Shown: positions 63,201 to 64,000 of the stretch, in pieces | Layout: each line of letters opens with the position of its first letter | Position numbering within the stretch: the stretch's first letter is position 1 | Assembly (NCBI GenBank): GCA_902363445.1 | Contig: CABJAB010000005.1 | Coordinates: forward strand, 270,722 to 334,721 | Length of the DNA stretch: 64,000 nt | Reading direction: 5' to 3' | Origin: Lachnospiraceae bacterium | Lineage (GTDB): Bacteria > Bacillota > Clostridia > Lachnospirales > Lachnospiraceae | Position numbers and translations under genes: made by a program | Notes under the pieces: model-generated | Database searches by the model: none | What the model was told of the DNA's origin: nothing | Seen by the model: the letters and a program-made list of their open reading frames with translations, nothing else

Positions 63201-63475
63201 TTCTTGCGGCTTTCCTAATATAGAGAGGACAAGCTAAGGACAGATATTGTTGCCACAAAGCGGCATAACAAAATATATTTAAGAAAAATGATAAAAACAG
63301 CAGAAAATGGGAAAAATCTGATTGTTGGGAGCTGATGGGCAGTCCTATATTATATGCTGCTGTCGGCTGACAATTGAAAATACACAATGAACAAGATAAA
63401 ACAGATGTTTTTTATGGCTTTTTCTGCTCCGAAAAAACAAATGTGCAAATTGTGTAGAAAAAACACACAAAAGAG
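63201..63475. other. AT-rich intergenic region upstream of rrn
   Basis: About 275 bases without a credible coding frame. It is AT-rich and probably serves as upstream promoter (UP) sequence for the rRNA promoters. Confidence 0.5.
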
Positions 63476-63504
63476 TTGACAAACGCGAAAAACCATGATA
63501 GACT
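63476..63504 (+). promoter_or_regulatory. rrn promoter P1
   Basis: TTGACA (63476-63481), 17 bases, TAGACT (63499-63504), with AT-rich sequence upstream. Confidence 0.85.
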
Positions 63505-63569
63505 GATTTTCACCAGCCGATAAAACGACATGCGGTGACAAGAATCTTTGAAAAAAGATAAAATAGTTG

Positions 63570-63599
63570 TTGACATGACAGCAAACGGTATGGTATAGT
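63570..63599 (+). promoter_or_regulatory. rrn promoter P2
   Basis: TTGACA (63570-63575), 18 bases, TATAGT (63594-63599). The tandem arrangement is typical of Firmicutes rRNA operons. Confidence 0.85.
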
Positions 63600-63784
63600 A
63601 AACAAGTTGCCGCTGATGGAAAAATATCTCAGCAGCAAGAGTACCTTGATAACTGAACAGTATATTCCAACCCCTGAAAATTCTTAAAAAAGAAGTTTCA
63701 GAGAACCGATGCGAGAGCATCGACCTAAAAGTAAGTAAATGGGATAAAGAAAAAGCTAGAGCTTATCTTAAGACCAAGAGATCA

Positions 63785-64000
<216 letters not shown>

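Overview
The window is about 64 kb of a Clostridia chromosome, most likely a Lachnospiraceae member. The evidence is the Firmicutes-type promoters and AGGAGG ribosome sites, T-box and CIRCE regulation, a sporulation gene (spmB), a DegV protein, a DUF5721-like protein, and the first 216 bases of a 16S rRNA gene at the right edge. Genus and species cannot be read safely. Genes are dense, in short operons on both strands. No transposase, integrase, prophage or CRISPR array was seen.

Layout. 0-8.6 kb is mostly metabolic: a GNAT acetyltransferase, a LysR regulator divergent from leuCD, a Cys-tRNA(Pro) deacylase-like protein, threonine synthase, a membrane-anchored polysaccharide deacetylase, a YqeY protein and a nicotinamidase-like hydrolase. 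8.7-17.2 kb holds an unrecognised Asn/Gln-rich gene pair, a 44-codon gene, htpG next to a CIRCE element, a DUF5721-like gene, an M18 aminopeptidase, a DegV protein and a NitT/TauT-type ABC transporter without a binding protein. 17.3-23.2 kb is a complete vanG-type vancomycin resistance cluster (vanR-vanS-vanG-vanXY-vanT), followed by tRNA-Thr(CGT). 24.2-28.5 kb is a type III restriction-modification pair. 28.7-36 kb holds asd, a GNAT protein, a zinc alcohol dehydrogenase, an ArsR metal sensor and a TetR-controlled ABC exporter operon. 36.3-50.8 kb is rich in efflux: a CopA copper ATPase with a CsoR-like operator, a very large RND pump with its own TetR, and a MarR-controlled heterodimeric ABC exporter. 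An Smr protein, a sugar kinase and spmB lie between them. 51.2-59.5 kb holds an amidohydrolase and a self-contained sucrose PTS regulon: LacI repressor, EIIBCA, sucrose-6-P hydrolase, HPr and enzyme I. The right end has T-box-controlled tyrS, a TetR regulator, an amidase with a SPOR domain and the start of an rrn operon.

The least expected structure is a family of four non-coding repeats at about 23.4-24.1, 35.4-36.2, 50.9-51.1 and 61.9-62.2 kb. They share imperfect terminal inverted repeats, an internal palindrome and a long hairpin. A 62-bp sub-unit with ATACC/GGTAT ends is inverted relative to the body in one copy. They look like non-autonomous (MITE-like) elements. Other points of interest are an HPr without the regulatory Ser46, an intrinsic terminator between vanRS and vanG-XY-T beside a VanR-box-like sequence, a CopA fused to a CopZ-like domain with an internal start, and an RND pump with an inserted coiled-coil domain of about 300 residues.
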